Shown here: positions 33,025 through 42,378 of the stretch, piece after piece
Layout of the letters: each line of letters starts with the position of its first letter
How positions within the stretch are numbered: position 1 is the first letter of the stretch
DNA from: Bacilli bacterium
Lineage (GTDB): Bacteria > Bacillota_I > Bacilli_A > RFN20 > CAG-826
Length of the DNA stretch: 42,757 nt
Assembly (NCBI GenBank): GCA_017479485.1
Contig: JAFVCC010000020.1
Coordinates: forward strand, 1-42,757
Reading direction: 5' to 3'
The notes under the pieces: model-generated
Told to the model about the DNA's origin: nothing
The model's input: only the letters and a program-made list of their open reading frames with translations
Database searches by the model: none
Translations under genes and position numbers: made by a program

Positions 33025-35292
33025 CTATTCAACGTATAAGCCGTAATCGGGATGGTAACGTAAAGCAGCAGGGACGGAATCAAAGACGAGCTCTTCGCCT
33101 TCCTTGCCATGCTCCATGCCATAACGGTAGACAAAGTCTTGGATGGCCGAGGAGAGAAGCTCGGTAACGCGGGTGACGACGCCACGTCCGCCAAGATCAA
33201 GAACAGAGCTCTCAGTGACCGAGTCGAGGATGAACTTCTCCGCCGCGGCATCGCTAGTGTCGAGATGAATATGGAAGTCGTGGTCTTGCTCATAATAAGC
33301 AACGGCCTTCTTGATGGTTCCTTTCGCGATCATCTTGGCCACGTCGGGGCTGATGAAGTGGTACGTGAGGATGTTATGCTCGCCGATACGGCCGAGAACT
33401 TCGCGACGGCTGATGCCCTCGAAGTAATTGACGATGCGTTCCTTGATGGTCTTTTCGGCAAAATCGTTGAAGAAGGCCATCGGGCTCTCGAAGCCAAAGT
33501 GCTGATAGTAGTCGCGGAATAGGGCGTGATTGGGGAAGCTCATATTGAGGCCTTCGGCGCTCGCGCGGTCGCCTTCAAGACGCCGCAGCGCTTCAAAGAT
33601 TTCTTCCTTCTTGTCCGCGGTGGCCGCTTCTAAGCGTGCGACGATTTCCGCTTCATCTTGTGCCAGCTTTACTTTGGCCGCGTTTTTCGCGGCAGCGCTC
33701 GCGTCTTTTAGTTCGCTGGTCACACCGAGGTTGGAAGTGAAAACGATGATGGACTTTGTGAAATAAACGGTTTCGCCTTTGCCGTCGGTCAAACGTCCTT
33801 CGCCGAGGATCTGCAGGAATTTATCCCAGATGGAGGAGTCCGCTTTTTCGATTTCGTCGAAGAGGATCACGGTGAAGGGATTGTTCTTCACGGCGCGGGT
33901 AAGTTCGCCACCCGCCTCATAGCCGATGTATCCTGGAGGGGCGCCAAATAGACGCGAAGCCGTATGGGCTTCTTTGAATTCGGACATATCGAAGACGACC
34001 ATGGCGTCTGGGTTGCCGAAAATTTCCTCGGTGAGGCGCTTGGTCATTTCCGTTTTACCAGTGCCAGTAGGCCCAGCGAGGAAGAAGACGGCGCGCGGAC
34101 GGCGGTCGCTCTTACTGATGGTCGAGGTACCGGTGACCGCGGCTTTAATGGAAAGCTGGATGGCCTGAATGATATGGTCTTGGCCCTGGATCGCTGCGCT
34201 TAAAGTCGAAGGGAGACGTTCGATCTTGTCGTACATATCGAAGCTTCTCCACGGATCTTTGCTGCGGCCCGACTCGAACTTCAAAACCACCTTGTCGATA
34301 TTGCGGAGATTGCGGTCGGCATCGTCTTCGCTGGTGATGATGAAGCTACGCAGTTGCTGCAAGCGACGGAGCGAATAGCCCTGGGTGAAGGCGGTGAAAC
34401 GGTCGAGCATCTTCTTCTCTTGGTCTGCGGGAATCGCGCCGAAGACGCTTTCGAGCTCATTATGGAAGTAGGCTTTACGGAAAGCGATGTCGAGCGGGGC
34501 AAGGTAAATCTTCTTGATGCTCGGGTTCGAATCCTCGGCCTCAAACCAGGTGGGGAGGTCGTTGATTTTGTCCACGAAAAGCATGAGTTTGCAGGGGGTA
34601 TCGTTAAGCTGGGTCGCGCCATAGAGGATGGTTAATGGCACGTTTTCGCTCGAATCCGGATCGCCAGGGCGCGTCATATAGCGTGAAACCCCAGGAAGAA
34701 TGAAGAGGAATGGCTTCGTGTTTTGATATTCTGGGCTAGAGGGATGGTATTCCACACGGATTCGTCCCGTGGCTTCGTCACGGACTTCTTCGCGGCGGAC
34801 GTTGTCGCCATAGTCCTTCATCGCGTCGCGGATGCGTCGCACGTCTAAAGCGAAACCGCCCTGTTGGTTGGAGCTCGCGGTGTCGCGGACTTCGGATGCA
34901 TAGTCGCCGCGGTAGTATTTACGGAACAATTCGATGTTCGGGTTGGGAATCATGTTCCCATTCGCATCGCGCACCTGCGCCTCGAAGAAAGTAAAAGAAT
35001 TAAATTCGTTGCGGTTTTGGCTTTCGTTTGGCGCTGGCGCACCACCGAGATCTTCGTCTTGGGACGAGGCAGTTTCCACTACTGCACCCGCCTTTTTGTT
35101 GTTGTCATAGAACACGACGCAGAAACGATCGCTATATAGCCGCGCGAGCGTCATTTCCAGCGAATCATACTGATACCCTTCGCCTAAAGGTGAGGGAAAA
35201 AGGTCGTGGATGCTGCCTTCAAGAATGAATGAGGAAAATGAGTCAACGTAAATCGACAGATCGTTCTGCCACTTAACATCATAAGATGCCAT
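33025..35292 (-). CDS. ClpB-D2-like AAA+ ATPase, operon gene 1
   Basis: A 755-aa cytosolic AAA+ ATPase with one complete ATPase domain. Walker A is GPTGTGKT (407-414), the pore loop GYIGYE (454-459), Walker B ILFDE (476-480) and sensor 1 FTSN (518-521), all as in the second ring of ClpB/ClpC unfoldases. The pore-loop Tyr suggests that it threads polypeptides. The first 340 residues are not a Clp N-domain; they include KLMLFVDKINDLP, perhaps a degenerate first ATPase domain. The C-terminal part resembles the Clp small domain. It is the first gene after the promoter at 35321-35349, with a GGGGGC ribosome site. Confidence 0.88.
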   Translation of the reverse strand: MASYDVKWQNDLSIYVDSFSSFILEGSIHDLFPSPLGEGYQYDSLEMTLARLYSDRFCVVFYDNNKKAGAVVETASSQDEDLGGAPAPNESQNRNEFNSFTFFEAQVRDANGNMIPNPNIELFRKYYRGDYASEVRDTASSNQQGGFALDVRRIRDAMKDYGDNVRREEVRDEATGRIRVEYHPSSPEYQNTKPFLFILPGVSRYMTRPGDPDSSENVPLTILYGATQLNDTPCKLMLFVDKINDLPTWFEAEDSNPSIKKIYLAPLDIAFRKAYFHNELESVFGAIPADQEKKMLDRFTAFTQGYSLRRLQQLRSFIITSEDDADRNLRNIDKVVLKFESGRSKDPWRSFDMYDKIERLPSTLSAAIQGQDHIIQAIQLSIKAAVTGTSTISKSDRRPRAVFFLAGPTGTGKTEMTKRLTEEIFGNPDAMVVFDMSEFKEAHTASRLFGAPPGYIGYEAGGELTRAVKNNPFTVILFDEIEKADSSIWDKFLQILGEGRLTDGKGETVYFTKSIIVFTSNLGVTSELKDASAAAKNAAKVKLAQDEAEIVARLEAATADKKEEIFEALRRLEGDRASAEGLNMSFPNHALFRDYYQHFGFESPMAFFNDFAEKTIKERIVNYFEGISRREVLGRIGEHNILTYHFISPDVAKMIAKGTIKKAVAYYEQDHDFHIHLDTSDAAAEKFILDSVTESSVLDLGGRGVVTRVTELLSSAIQDFVYRYGMEHGKEGEELVFDSVPAALRYHPDYGLYVE

Positions 35293-35320
35293 AAATGCCC
35301 CCTATTTATTTGCACCCTTA

Positions 35321-35349
35321 ATAATACGGGCATACATGTATTCGCACAA
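35321..35349 (-). promoter_or_regulatory. Promoter of the nine-gene operon
   Basis: Minus-strand TTGTGC (35344-35349), 17-bp spacer, TATTAT (35321-35326). The spacer contains a TACATGTA palindrome. Predicted start near 35314, about 20 nt ahead of the first ATG. Confidence 0.6.
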
Positions 35350-35361
35350 GGCGAAAGGAAG

Positions 35362-36045
35362 CTACATTTGTTTCAGGTATCGGAGGATTGCTTTAGCCTG
35401 CCGTTGCTCGACGTCTTTAAAATGACCGCCTTCTTCCATGTGCAAGGACACCTGGATGCCGAGATACTTAAGATGTTCGTAGAGCTCTCTAGTCTTTGCT
35501 TCAACGATCTTTAACACCACATTTTTGCTGTTGGACTCTTTATTGCCCAAGGATAAATCCACATATCGGACGTTTGGCGATAAACCCTCGCGTTTTAAAT
35601 AATCCACAAACCCTTCAAACCACAGGGAACCCGAGGCGGAAATCACCGCGTCAAAAGAGGTGCTTTTCGTTCCAGCGTAAAGGGCAAATAGACCCGCAAG
35701 GGAATAGCCCGCGATTGCATAGCTACGGGAATTTAGGCCGTATTTCTCCTTGATCGCGGGGATGAGCTCTCCTTCAAGCAAGGATAGAAATGCAGGGCCG
35801 TCTCCAGAATACCCTGGATCGTCAGGGAAGATTGGGTTCATTGGATAAGGGGATAACTCCTTGTTCCAGTCGATGGAAGAAATAACGATGAGGTTAAAAG
35901 GCTCCGTAAAGTCACGTGAGACCAATGAAAACACCTTTTGTCCTTCTTCCGCCTCGTAACAAAGTAGAAAAACGGTCCTTGCATTTGGGTCCATGATAAA
36001 TGCTTCTACCACTTTATTAAGAAGAGAAAATCGTTCGTTAATCAC
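35362..36045 (-). CDS. Alpha/beta hydrolase, putative esterase
   Basis: A 227-aa alpha/beta-hydrolase of the putative esterase (esterase D/Fes-like) group. The nucleophile elbow is GYSLAG (S115), followed by FALYAGTKS; the late EEGGHFKDV carries the probable catalytic His. No signal peptide is seen. Likely substrates are small esters or thioesters. The start is uncertain: the frame opens with GTG at 36045 without a good ribosome site, and ATG 17 codons later is an alternative. It lies just upstream of the nine-gene operon, which has its own promoter. Confidence 0.72.
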   Translation of the reverse strand: MINERFSLLNKVVEAFIMDPNARTVFLLCYEAEEGQKVFSLVSRDFTEPFNLIVISSIDWNKELSPYPMNPIFPDDPGYSGDGPAFLSLLEGELIPAIKEKYGLNSRSYAIAGYSLAGLFALYAGTKSTSFDAVISASGSLWFEGFVDYLKREGLSPNVRYVDLSLGNKESNSKNVVLKIVEAKTRELYEHLKYLGIQVSLHMEEGGHFKDVEQRQAKAILRYLKQM

Positions 36046-36072
36046 GAGATAAGAGTAGCACCGAATCGAGGA

Positions 36073-36591
36073 TTACTTCAGGACAATATATCCTCGCCAT
36101 CCACGAACCGAATAATAAGAATCCGCGCCATTATGGAAAACAAACGTTCTGCCATAGCGGTGCTCCATAAAAAGCGCCCCGCCTTTTTCACGAACCTCTT
36201 TCGGCGTGGCAATCCAAGAAGAGGTTTTCAAATCGATTTCCTCGATGGACTGCATTTTGCGATAGATGGCTTCGTCGATGAGTGAGACGCCCATCCCTTT
36301 TGCTTGTGAGCAAGCGTCGCCCTTAGGCGGGTTCTTTGTTCTGCTTTTTAACGCCGCCTCATCGTAGCAAAGACCGCGGCGCAGCAAAGGCGTCTCTTTC
36401 GCAAAATCGCATAGAATCAGCGCCCCATCATCAAGCAAGAGGACGTCAGGTTCTCCGCCGGACTCTTCCATACTGGTTAGAGCCCTAAGTAGCGTAGAAT
36501 CACCTTTGATTCGCGTTTCAACGTCCTCCCATTCAATGTTTGGGTGACGGGACACGTGAGCGAAAAACCGCTTCTTTAAAGTTTCGACCAT
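36073..36591 (-). CDS. DUF4256 family protein
   Basis: A 172-aa protein matching the DUF4256 family from memory. Conserved segments are MEESGGEPDVLLLD, RRGLCYDEAALKSR, DLKTSSWIATPKEVR, GGALFMEHRYG and FHNGADSYYSVRGWRG. Length fits. The function is unknown. The ATG at 36591 follows AAAGGAGACGCCTCT, better than the ATG nine codons upstream. It is followed by the esterase gene 27 nt downstream. Confidence 0.85.
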   Translation of the reverse strand: MVETLKKRFFAHVSRHPNIEWEDVETRIKGDSTLLRALTSMEESGGEPDVLLLDDGALILCDFAKETPLLRRGLCYDEAALKSRTKNPPKGDACSQAKGMGVSLIDEAIYRKMQSIEEIDLKTSSWIATPKEVREKGGALFMEHRYGRTFVFHNGADSYYSVRGWRGYIVLK

Positions 36592-36741
36592 AGAGGCGTC
36601 TCCTTTGTTTTGGTTCATGTGTCTTTTATGATGCCATAGAGGCGAAAAAAGTCACCATCGAAGAGGGTGCCCTTATAAACAGCAAAACATTCCCGGGATT
36701 TAAAGCGCAACTCCCTGCGTAACCAAAATATTGGAATGGGG

Positions 36742-37317
36742 TTAGCCGCTCACTTTCTGGTGGAATCGAACCGAAGCAAAGCGGCGCGCAAGATCGCGGT
36801 GTAAATCGCGCCGTTCTTTGTTCTCGACCAAAAGAATCGTTAATGCTTCCCACAAGGTAACCGTGGTCGCGATGTCGAAGATATAACTGACGATTTCCTT
36901 TGCAATTCCGCCATCTTTCCAAAAACCAAGCAGGAAAATCATGCTGACTAGAAGCACCACGCCTACGCCTACAAGGCCTAGGGCGATTCGGTTTTTAACT
37001 CCCGCTTTACGGATGGAGCGTTTACCCGTGAGCACCACGTTTTTCCGAAAAATGTCGTTCATCTTCTCCTCGCTATAGCCATCCATGTCCTCAAAGGAAA
37101 CTTCCAAGTCGATTTTGTATTTCCGAGGCGCGTGCTCATAGGCGGCGACTACCCATTCCATGAAGTCGTCGTTAAGCACCGGTATCTTCGTTATGGCCGC
37201 TTGGTCAAAGATGTCTGCTGGACGATGGAATTCCAACTGGACATGGGTGCATTGGTTTTTGTGATCGACGTCGAAAAACTCTTCTTCAATATTTAAGAAC
37301 TCTTCGGTTTTTTCCAT
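36742..37317 (-). CDS. Small membrane protein of unknown function
   Basis: A 191-aa protein with an acidic soluble N-terminal domain (to about residue 110), then two hydrophobic segments (IALGLVGVGVVLLVSMIFLLG and a second around VSYIFDIATTVTLWEALTIL), and a basic C-terminal tail (RRDLHRDLARRFAS). The positive-inside rule would put both ends in the cytosol. The ATG at 37317 follows GGAGGCCCCATC. No family is recognised. It is divergent from the M6-like lipoprotein gene across a 219-bp gap. Confidence 0.7.
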   Translation of the reverse strand: MEKTEEFLNIEEEFFDVDHKNQCTHVQLEFHRPADIFDQAAITKIPVLNDDFMEWVVAAYEHAPRKYKIDLEVSFEDMDGYSEEKMNDIFRKNVVLTGKRSIRKAGVKNRIALGLVGVGVVLLVSMIFLLGFWKDGGIAKEIVSYIFDIATTVTLWEALTILLVENKERRDLHRDLARRFASVRFHQKVSG

Positions 37318-37536
37318 GATGGGGCCTCCTAGCAAACGAGCTTCAATGCCGTTTTGAATTCGGGTAAATGATATCGAAATCCAAATTACTCAACACACCT
37401 TAGGTGAACTTTAAACGGATTTTGTTCGCCGATCGGTCATATCAATATTGCGATTTGCTGTTCGAAGATTTTCCCCTTTTAACCCAAGCGAGCGCGGGCA
37501 TGGCATAATGTATCCATAGATTTTGGAGGAAGGAAC
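37318..37536. promoter_or_regulatory. Divergent intergenic region
   Basis: This 219-bp gap must hold promoters for both flanking genes. A palindrome CACCTTAGGTG lies near 37397-37407, and CATAATG near 37503 could be a rightward -10 box, but no clear -35 goes with it. Confidence 0.3.
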
Positions 37537-40500
37537 ATGAAACGCAAGGCAACCTTACTTCTCGCTTTATCTTGTGGGCTCGTTCTCGCCGGTTGTGGCT
37601 TGGTGCCTCAACCATCAAGTCGCGCGGCAACAAGCGACTCTTCGGCCCAGCAGCAATCTTCCAGTGAAAAATCAGCGGAAAGTTCGCCAAAGAGTTCGGA
37701 TTCCAGCAAGTCCAGCAGCATCGATCCTATCCCTAGTTCCAGCGAAGATGCCGGACCAAGCATCACGATCCCCGTTGGGGAATTTGGTCGCGTCGACGTG
37801 GAGCCGCATCAATATGCAACCGTCAAATATCACATCGCCGTCCCCTATGAAACCAATTGGTACGCCTTCCCTAAGCCCACGCTAAGCTCCTATCAAGGCG
37901 ACTACCATTTCGTCTATTCCGACTCCGAGAACATCGCATTCAAAGAAGAAGGGAACGAACTCTTTATCCGCTTGAAATACAAGTTTGGCGGTTTCTTCAA
38001 CATGGAAGCCTTGGACGAGAACAATGACTCCATTGCCAAAATCTACCTCCAAGCCGAGACCACACAGGTCGGACGTGGCGAAATCCGCGTCGAGACTACC
38101 GACGGGGAGGCTATCAAAGAAAACCAAACCGTGGTCATCGCGCCGAATTCTTCCATCGGTATTGTTGGCTACTACAATTCGACGCGCACCCTCGACATGT
38201 TTGAGATCGAGGACTCAGCCATCGCCTCGTTAAACGTCAGCACTTACTTCGTTACCATTAAAGGTTTGGCCTTAGGAAAAACAAAAATCTCTGCAAATCT
38301 CACCCAAACGGATGCAAAAGGCGATTCTTATAACTATTCTTTCTCCTTCTATGTCGAGGTCTTTAAGGACACTACGCTACAAAAGATTGAGCTCGAAGGA
38401 AACGAAGTTTATCTCTATAACAACGAGGTGCGATATAACGGTGACGTCATCGCGACCTACGCCGATAAGAGCACCCGCAAGCTGAGCGTCGATGAGGTCG
38501 ACGTTACGCTTGACCAAGATGGCTTAGCCCGCTTCTCCTATACCTTCAATGGAGTCACCAAAGAGGCGACGTATCAGCCAAAGGAAGTATCTGGCAAAGC
38601 TTATGATGCCACAAAGGTCGGCTTTGATTTCCATAACGCCTGGGCCAACTACGGCACGGGAATGAGCACGCTTGCGCTCTCTGGTGAAGTGAAGCTCCTC
38701 GTCATCCCCGTTTGGTTCAAGAACTCCGACACCTTCTTCTCCGCCTCCAGCAAAGACGAGATTCGCGCCGATATTGAAGAGATGGTCCTTGGCGAGAACC
38801 GCGATGGTTTTGAATCATTGAAGACGTTCTATGAAAAGGAATCGGGAGGAAAAGTAAGCATCTCCGCGACCATCGCGCCGTGGTATGAGGACGATTATGA
38901 CTCGACCCTTTATAACGACCAAATCACCTCTACGGCCACTGGTTTAGCTACGCGGGCGACCATTGATTATTTCTCCAACCACACTGATGACGACAAAAAG
39001 AACTACGACCGTTCTAACGACGGAAAAGTCGACGGCCTCATCATGATGTACGCCGCGAACTTCTATGGTCAGAGCAAGCAATCCAACAACTCCGTCGCTT
39101 TCTGCCATCGGTTTAACAACTCCGGCGTCGGAGCGAACGAACACCTAAATTCCTATTCTCTCTGCCCCGTAGGCGGAATGTATGGGTTCGATGGAGTCGG
39201 AACTGAAGCGCAGCGTACTGCAGCGGACTTATCCAAAGTGAACCCGCGTGCCTATGCCAATGGCTCCACCACGATCATCCACGAAGTCGGCCATATGTTC
39301 GGCGCGAAAGACCTCTATACCGAAGCCGGACATAACTACGCCCATCAAACCGAGGAAGGCTATGAGCCCGCGGGATTCTTCTCGATGCAAGATAATAACG
39401 TCGGCTCCCATGACCCACTTCAAACCATGCTCTATTCCTGGGCCGACCCAATCGTCTTCTCCGCGCAGGATTATGAAAAGGGGCAAACCGTCGACGTCTA
39501 TATCGACGATTTCCAGTCTGGGCACGCGCCAATTTTGCTCTCGAATGACTGGAACGCCCTCAATTCGCCCTTTGACGAGTATATGCTCCTTGAGCTCTTC
39601 TCCCCCACTGGTCTCAACCAATACCACGCGGAAAAAGGCGGTAAATTTGACGCGACGGGCAACGGCATCCGCCTCTGGCACGCTGATGCAGCCATGCAAT
39701 ATGCCAACAATGGCAAGCGCGTCTATGACATTTCTAGGATCGGCTTAACTTATCTCGCAGATAACCATAATCTCGGCGACAACCGCTTCCACTTCCTCCA
39801 ATATATCCGTAACGATGAGGCCGAAGATTACCAAGCCAAATCAACGCTCAATCCGAGTGGCCTCTTCCATGCTGGTGACTCCTTCTCGATGGAACGCTTT
39901 GCCTCTCAAACGGTAAATGGTGATGGCATCCTTAACTCGGGCAAGAAGCTCGGCTGGGAGTTTGAAGTCACTTCCATCTTCCATAATGGCAGCGACAAAT
40001 ATGGCGGTACCATCCGCCTGACCCGCGTCGATGACACGATTACCGAGTTCAAGGCCTCCACCAACATCAGCGCCACCAAAGCATATGATGTCAGCGAGGT
40101 CGACGTCACCGAAGACTTTGGATTAGATGAAAACCATCTCAGCCTTACGTTGAAAAAGAACGATGCGACCGAAAACGTGCAAACCGAGTGGCAATCTCCC
40201 AACTATTTGTTGCTCCTTGATTCGGCAACAAACCATAACGGTTCAAGCGCGCTCATCTCCATGAAGCCACAGGAAGACTGCCGTTATCTCATCAAGAAGA
40301 TCACGGTTTATTACGTCCCCTCCACGACCTATACCGAGCGCGGCGTACCCACCGTCATCGTTAACGGCAGCACCGTTGATGGGACCGCTTTGCCCTACGA
40401 CTCGTCCCTCACGGAAAACGATCCGTTATTCATGTGCATGGGCTATGAATATGGGGTCAACGCTCAAAGCGTAACGATTGCCAACCAAAGCGAGCATACC

Positions 40501-40560
40501 CTGCAAATCGCCTCTATTTGCATCGAATACTCCATAATACCTAATTCGTTAATAGCGTAA
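37537..40560 (+). CDS. Secreted M6-like zinc metalloprotease lipoprotein
   Basis: A 1007-aa lipoprotein. The signal peptide ends in LAGC (lipid-modified Cys about residue 19), followed by a long Ser/Lys linker (to about 65). Beta-rich domains follow; one around 280-350 is bacterial-Ig-like (LQKIELEGNEVYLYNNE). The protease domain starts near 360 and contains the M6-type zinc motif HEVGHMFGAKD (from about 582) and a likely Met-turn, FSMQDNN. The C-terminus (about 850-1000) is a beta-rich, possibly carbohydrate-binding domain. It probably degrades host or dietary proteins at the cell surface. The ATG follows GGAGGAAGGAAC; the gene ends before a strong terminator. Confidence 0.88.
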   Translation: MKRKATLLLALSCGLVLAGCGLVPQPSSRAATSDSSAQQQSSSEKSAESSPKSSDSSKSSSIDPIPSSSEDAGPSITIPVGEFGRVDVEPHQYATVKYHIAVPYETNWYAFPKPTLSSYQGDYHFVYSDSENIAFKEEGNELFIRLKYKFGGFFNMEALDENNDSIAKIYLQAETTQVGRGEIRVETTDGEAIKENQTVVIAPNSSIGIVGYYNSTRTLDMFEIEDSAIASLNVSTYFVTIKGLALGKTKISANLTQTDAKGDSYNYSFSFYVEVFKDTTLQKIELEGNEVYLYNNEVRYNGDVIATYADKSTRKLSVDEVDVTLDQDGLARFSYTFNGVTKEATYQPKEVSGKAYDATKVGFDFHNAWANYGTGMSTLALSGEVKLLVIPVWFKNSDTFFSASSKDEIRADIEEMVLGENRDGFESLKTFYEKESGGKVSISATIAPWYEDDYDSTLYNDQITSTATGLATRATIDYFSNHTDDDKKNYDRSNDGKVDGLIMMYAANFYGQSKQSNNSVAFCHRFNNSGVGANEHLNSYSLCPVGGMYGFDGVGTEAQRTAADLSKVNPRAYANGSTTIIHEVGHMFGAKDLYTEAGHNYAHQTEEGYEPAGFFSMQDNNVGSHDPLQTMLYSWADPIVFSAQDYEKGQTVDVYIDDFQSGHAPILLSNDWNALNSPFDEYMLLELFSPTGLNQYHAEKGGKFDATGNGIRLWHADAAMQYANNGKRVYDISRIGLTYLADNHNLGDNRFHFLQYIRNDEAEDYQAKSTLNPSGLFHAGDSFSMERFASQTVNGDGILNSGKKLGWEFEVTSIFHNGSDKYGGTIRLTRVDDTITEFKASTNISATKAYDVSEVDVTEDFGLDENHLSLTLKKNDATENVQTEWQSPNYLLLLDSATNHNGSSALISMKPQEDCRYLIKKITVYYVPSTTYTERGVPTVIVNGSTVDGTALPYDSSLTENDPLFMCMGYEYGVNAQSVTIANQSEHTLQIASICIEYSIIPNSLIA

Positions 40561-40583
40561 TCCTTGCAAAAAGGGCTTTATTC

Positions 40584-40615
40584 AAAAAATCGGCGCAATT
40601 CCGCGTCGATTTTTT
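40584..40615. terminator. Bidirectional Rho-independent terminator
   Basis: AAAAAATCG pairs with CGATTTTTT around an inner GCG/CGC stem. The A- and T-runs serve both the M6-like gene and the converging cstA gene. Confidence 0.85.
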
Positions 40616-40641
40616 AACTCATCAAAGAATTGCAGAGTTTT

Positions 40642-42150
40642 TTATTCGTGGTCTTCCGACGTTTTCACATCATCCACATAGTTGGGTTTCAACATGCCAC
40701 GGATCATGAAATACACGTAGACGGCAAAGATAGCTCCGCCGATGACGCCGCCGATTAAATAGGCTTCCCACATCGGAACAAATCGGCCGAGAGCAATTTT
40801 CGGTTCGCCGAAGATATAGGTGATGACAACGGCGGTCATAATCGCGGCGGGTATTCCGGTAAAGAGTGATTTCAATTTGTTGTCGCTCGTCTTTAGTAAG
40901 TAGATTGTCGACACCCATAGCGATACCGCGGCAAGGGTTTGGTTGCTCCACGCAAACCACCGCCAGAGCAAATTGAAGTTCTCGCTCTCCAGGAAGTTCC
41001 ATAAGCTGATGAGCACAACGATGCCAAATAGCGGCAAGGTCAAAAGGACGCGTTTACGAATCTTGGTTTGGTCGATATGAAGCCACTCTCCCACGATAAG
41101 ACGGCAGCTACGCAAGGCGGTATCGCCACTGGTGATGGGGCAAATGACGACACCAACGACCGCGAGGACGGTACCCACTGGCCCAAGGAGTGTCTTCGAG
41201 ATTTCGTAAACGGAACTAGAATTGCCTCCAACATCGTGAAGTGCTTTCCAGCCTTCCGCTGTGTCGACGTGGTAGAACGCCATCGCCGCAGCGGCCCAGA
41301 TTAAGGCGATGACGCCTTCGGCAACCATCGCGCCATAGAAGACTTGGCGACCTTCTTTCTCGTTCTTGATGCATTTGGCAATCATCGGCGATTGCGTGGC
41401 ATGGAAGCCGCTTACCGCGCCGCAAGCGACCGTCGTAAGCATAAAGGGCCACCATGGGAGATCGCCGTTAGCGGCGGAAAAGTCTTTGACGTGGCCAATA
41501 AGTTCCAGCATAGGATATTGCCCTTGCTGGAAAAGAATGCCGCCGATGACGGCAAGGGCCATGGCAATTAAGATGACGCCAAAGATCGGGTAAAGCTTGC
41601 CGATAACTTTATCGATCGGAACGATGGTGCTTAGTAAGTAATAGGCTAGAATGATCACCATCCAAATCCAGGCGGTCACATTTCCTCCCGTCAAAACTTC
41701 AAGCAATTTGGACGGAGAGACAACAAATACCGCGGTAACCAGCAATAAAAGGACGATGGAGAAAATGCGAACCAACACTTCCATCACCTTGCCCACATAG
41801 CGGCGGGATAAGGAAACAATAGAGGCTCCTTTGTTGCGGCTAGAAATCATGCCCGAGAAATAGTCATGGACCGCGCCGCCTAAGATGCAGCCGAAGACGA
41901 TCCAAAGGAAAACGATAGGGCCGAAGAGGGCGCCACTGATAGCGCCAAAGATGGGTCCGGTGCCCGCAATGTTCAAAAGTTCAATCAAAAAAGACTTCCA
42001 TTTGCGCATCGGCGTGATGTCTACGCCATCCGGACAAGCAATGGCTGGTGTCTGGCGGGTTGAATCAGCACCAAACACTTTTTCGGTAACGCGGGAATAC
42101 ACGAGATACCCGCCGATAAGTGCCGCAAGGGCAATAAAGAAGGTCCACAT
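40642..42150 (-). CDS. cstA: Carbon starvation protein CstA family transporter
   Basis: A 502-aa membrane protein with more than ten hydrophobic helices, of the CstA family, which imports peptides and/or pyruvate in studied bacteria. Typical features are the N-terminal YLVYSRVTEKVFGAD, FGPIVFLWIVFGCILGGAVHDYFSGM, and GFHATQSPMIAKCIKNE. It is of the shorter type common in Bacillota. The start at 42150 fits the family, but no clear ribosome site precedes it. It converges with the M6-like protease at a shared terminator. A protease plus a peptide importer is a sensible pairing, though they are not cotranscribed. Confidence 0.9.
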   Translation of the reverse strand: MWTFFIALAALIGGYLVYSRVTEKVFGADSTRQTPAIACPDGVDITPMRKWKSFLIELLNIAGTGPIFGAISGALFGPIVFLWIVFGCILGGAVHDYFSGMISSRNKGASIVSLSRRYVGKVMEVLVRIFSIVLLLLVTAVFVVSPSKLLEVLTGGNVTAWIWMVIILAYYLLSTIVPIDKVIGKLYPIFGVILIAMALAVIGGILFQQGQYPMLELIGHVKDFSAANGDLPWWPFMLTTVACGAVSGFHATQSPMIAKCIKNEKEGRQVFYGAMVAEGVIALIWAAAAMAFYHVDTAEGWKALHDVGGNSSSVYEISKTLLGPVGTVLAVVGVVICPITSGDTALRSCRLIVGEWLHIDQTKIRKRVLLTLPLFGIVVLISLWNFLESENFNLLWRWFAWSNQTLAAVSLWVSTIYLLKTSDNKLKSLFTGIPAAIMTAVVITYIFGEPKIALGRFVPMWEAYLIGGVIGGAIFAVYVYFMIRGMLKPNYVDDVKTSEDHE

Positions 42151-42378
42151 GGGTGCAAATATACCACTTATCGGGCGCGCGGATATACCAAGTATTTTTA
42201 CCGTCTCGTTTTCAAATATCTTAAAATTCTTGCAAATCCGCGATTAAAAATGGGTTTTGCAGTGTTTTTTTGTTTTCGTGCAGCATCGTTAGGGAAACAT
42301 AACTCATGACGAGTTACATCTAATGGCAGCTTTGTGACACACGTCGTTTAAAATATGGAAAACCATTGGAGGTTTGCC
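42151..42378. promoter_or_regulatory. Divergent intergenic region
   Basis: This gap between cstA and the last lipoprotein contains an inverted repeat TAACTC-ATGAC-GAGTTA (about 42300-42316), a possible operator. No promoter is clear enough to call. Confidence 0.3.

Noticed and set aside
38944-39716. Minus-strand ORFs inside the M6-like protease gene
   Set aside because: Shadows of a strongly supported plus-strand coding frame.
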